Shown here: one piece after another, positions 62,380-64,000 of the stretch | Layout: every line of letters begins with the position of its first letter | Position numbering within the stretch: the stretch's first letter is position 1 | Origin: Globisporangium splendens | Lineage: Eukaryota > Oomycota > Peronosporomycetes > Pythiales > Pythiaceae | Direction: 5' to 3' | DNA: 64,000 nucleotides | NCBI GenBank assembly: GCA_006386115.1 | Contig: VFIW01000014.1 | Span: forward strand, 384,322-448,321 | The notes under the pieces: generated by a model | Database searches by the model: none | Told to the model about the DNA's origin: nothing | Seen by the model: the letters and a program-made list of their open reading frames with translations, nothing else | Program-made: the position numbers and the translations under genes

Positions 62380-64000
62380 CTATCCACGGAAGCACTTTAA
62401 GAAATGGATCCGGCGATGGGCTTCGGCAGCGTGGCGCTGGTGTAAAAGTGCCTTCTCTTCGTCGGTACTGCATCGATTCACTGGACCAGAGGTGTAGACA
62501 AAAATGGTTTCTCCATCTTGAACTTGTGGCTGAAATCCACACCACTCCATGAAGGCTGTGCATGCTTCTTGGTCCAAGGCTCCAATACTTTTCGCAAAAG
62601 CCCCGTTGTTTGCACGCATTCGTTGGAATTTGTCGTCATGTGGATACTGTGAGATTTTCTCCAAACATTTTAAGGCTGCAACAAATTTGACAAGAAACAA
62701 GACGTTGTCGGTCAGCGACTAGTCGTACAACAACAGTGAGTTTTGCTGGTTTGGTTCGTACCGGTAGAGACTGCAGTATCCCGCTGCGCTGCACCGTTAT
62801 TCTTCAGAATCTCTTGCAATTCCTGGATTTGTTTCCTTCGCAATTTCAACAATATCCCACAGTGCGTCAGATACAACCAATACAGAAGGCAAACAAGAAC
62901 AGCAAACATACTCTTTGGTTGCAGCAGATCCCGCTGCCTCGCCGACAAAAGCAATCGCGTCGACTAGATGGTCTCCAACAGAGAATGAGATTGCCCGAAT
63001 CTCGCTCGTGGTTGGAACAGGAACACGAAAGTCACCACCGCCACTGCCGCCGCACACAACCTGGCGACCAAAATTGGTTTCAAGGCGGATGCAATCCGTC
63101 CATGCGCCTTTCCGTCCGCCCAGGCTCGTAACGTATTCGTCTCGAAGCAAAACGAACTCAGCACTGGGAGTCGATGACGCATTTTTCGCAATGGAATTCC
63201 CCACTAACGGCCCCATGACAGCACTGCCGGCAGTGTCTCCTCTGTTCAGCGATTCATAAACAAACTGGATTCCATCAAAGAACTCGCCTCCCCACACTAA
63301 AACGCACACACACAAAAGCAAGGGATTAATGCCCATCAGCACAAAGAACTCGAGATGAATGTCCAATACGTACACAAAATTCTCGCAACACGATAATCAC
63401 GCTGGGACGTAGCCGCTTCAACAGCGCAGCACTTTTCACTGCACTCACCACTGGTATCAAACGCTCTCAATGGAGGAGCTGGCACATACCGCTGACTCAT
63501 GGTCTTGCAAAATGATATGAAGCTGTCAGGATCGATCAATGGAAGCACAGCAAAATGGCTCACAATCGCGGTCGCGAGAGGCAACTGCGTACTGGGAATG
63601 CTGTCTGATCCTTTCAAAGATAACTTTCCAGATATCTTTTCATCTTCCTTGGTACAGCTTTCTGGATGAAGTGTCAATGCCAAAACTTCTGCTGCGTTGA
63701 TAAACAGCTTCATCACCTCGCGTGAGCGTAGAAACCCAACGTGGGTGTACGATCCGAACGAAAGCTGCGACGAAGTGCATGTAGCTGTGACGTGCTCGTC
63801 TCCATCTCTTAGCTCACACGAGATTGCCTGTTGCGTACTTGAACTGCGAAATGACACCGTGACACGATCATTGATGTCAAGTTTCAGAATGTCTTGTGCT
63901 TTCCCGTCCTTTGCATTCGCCGAGCTCAAATCGATTCGCGTCAGAAAAGAGATTGCGCAGGTGTCATCCAAGTTGTCGAGCTTTGTTTCGACACGTTGCC
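62380..64000 (-). CDS. LamG/ConA-like, jacalin-like and PUB domain protein, 5' end missing
   Basis: 3' part of a gene that continues past the right edge. Exons by frame: beyond 64000..63449, 63296..62912, 62835..62762 and 62675..62380. The first visible exon has a beta-rich segment (about 63650-64000) like a laminin-G/concanavalin-A-type fold. A jacalin-like domain follows: VWGGEFFDGIQFVYE, FVLLRDEYVTSLGGRKG, LETNFGR, CGGSGGGDF and VDAIAFVGEAAG. The last exons give a helix (KQIQELQEILKNNG) and a PUB domain (CLEKISQYPHDDKFQRMRAN ... WCGFQ), the module that binds the p97/Cdc48 C-terminus in PNGase and UBX proteins. Inferred: a cytosolic glycan-recognising adaptor of p97-dependent quality control. 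One acceptor (GCGAAG) is atypical. No catalytic domain is visible in the part present. Confidence 0.72.

Noticed and set aside
1..64000. tRNA, rRNA, CRISPR array, IS element or LTR retrotransposon
   Set aside because: No T-arm consensus with matching stems, no regular spaced repeats, and no reverse transcriptase, integrase or transposase motif in any frame examined.

Overview
The window is nuclear DNA of an oomycete, most likely of the Phytophthora/Pythium lineage. This rests on short introns of about 50-150 bp with GT-AG borders, compact genes, two start regions resembling the oomycete Inr plus flanking promoter region, and gene families typical of the group: a CFA-synthase-like protein, giant trypsin-like proteases, CAP/PR-1-like secreted proteins, GT71-type transferases and a FYVE protein. 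Species cannot be fixed from the sequence. No tRNA, rRNA, CRISPR array or intact transposon was seen. Exon joins were worked out by hand from reading frame and splice sites.

Left part (1-11.4 kb): a MIC19-like MICOS subunit (minus), an intact CFA-synthase-like methyltransferase (plus), a PSI-domain two-pass membrane protein in five exons (minus), a broken copy of the CFA gene (plus), and a 1400-residue ISWI ATPase with an HMG box at each end (plus).

Secreted-protein island (12.8-30.1 kb): two roughly 1300-residue serine protease polyproteins (plus), each with three degenerate trypsin-like repeats, one complete catalytic domain and a shared unnamed C-terminal module. Between them lie two abutting protease relics in opposite orientation. 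Three CAP/SCP proteins follow: one with an 11-residue deletion of a key motif, one with two almost identical CAP domains, and one with a Pro/Thr repeat stalk and basic tail. This part has long gene-free spacers.

Housekeeping and trafficking block (30.8-52 kb): a SKP1-like protein with a long tail, a SLC33A1-type acetyl-CoA transporter, a FYVE-C2-membrane protein, two GT71-like transferases, a PP2C phosphatase with a mitochondrial-type N-terminus, an unrecognised 402-residue protein, a probable mitochondrial protein, a small secreted jacalin-like lectin and an ornithine decarboxylase with an unusual presequence.

Right part (52-64 kb): a 3-kb spacer with decayed coding sequence, a LicD/fukutin-like protein, APC7 of the anaphase-promoting complex, an ER FKBP with two micro-exons, a RIC8-like G-alpha chaperone/exchange factor, and the 3' part of a gene joining a LamG/ConA-like segment, a jacalin-like domain and a PUB domain, open at the right edge. 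Surface and secretory functions dominate (proteases, CAP proteins, glycosyltransferases, LicD, FKBP, acetyl-CoA transporter, lectins), but the genes are independently oriented and not operons.
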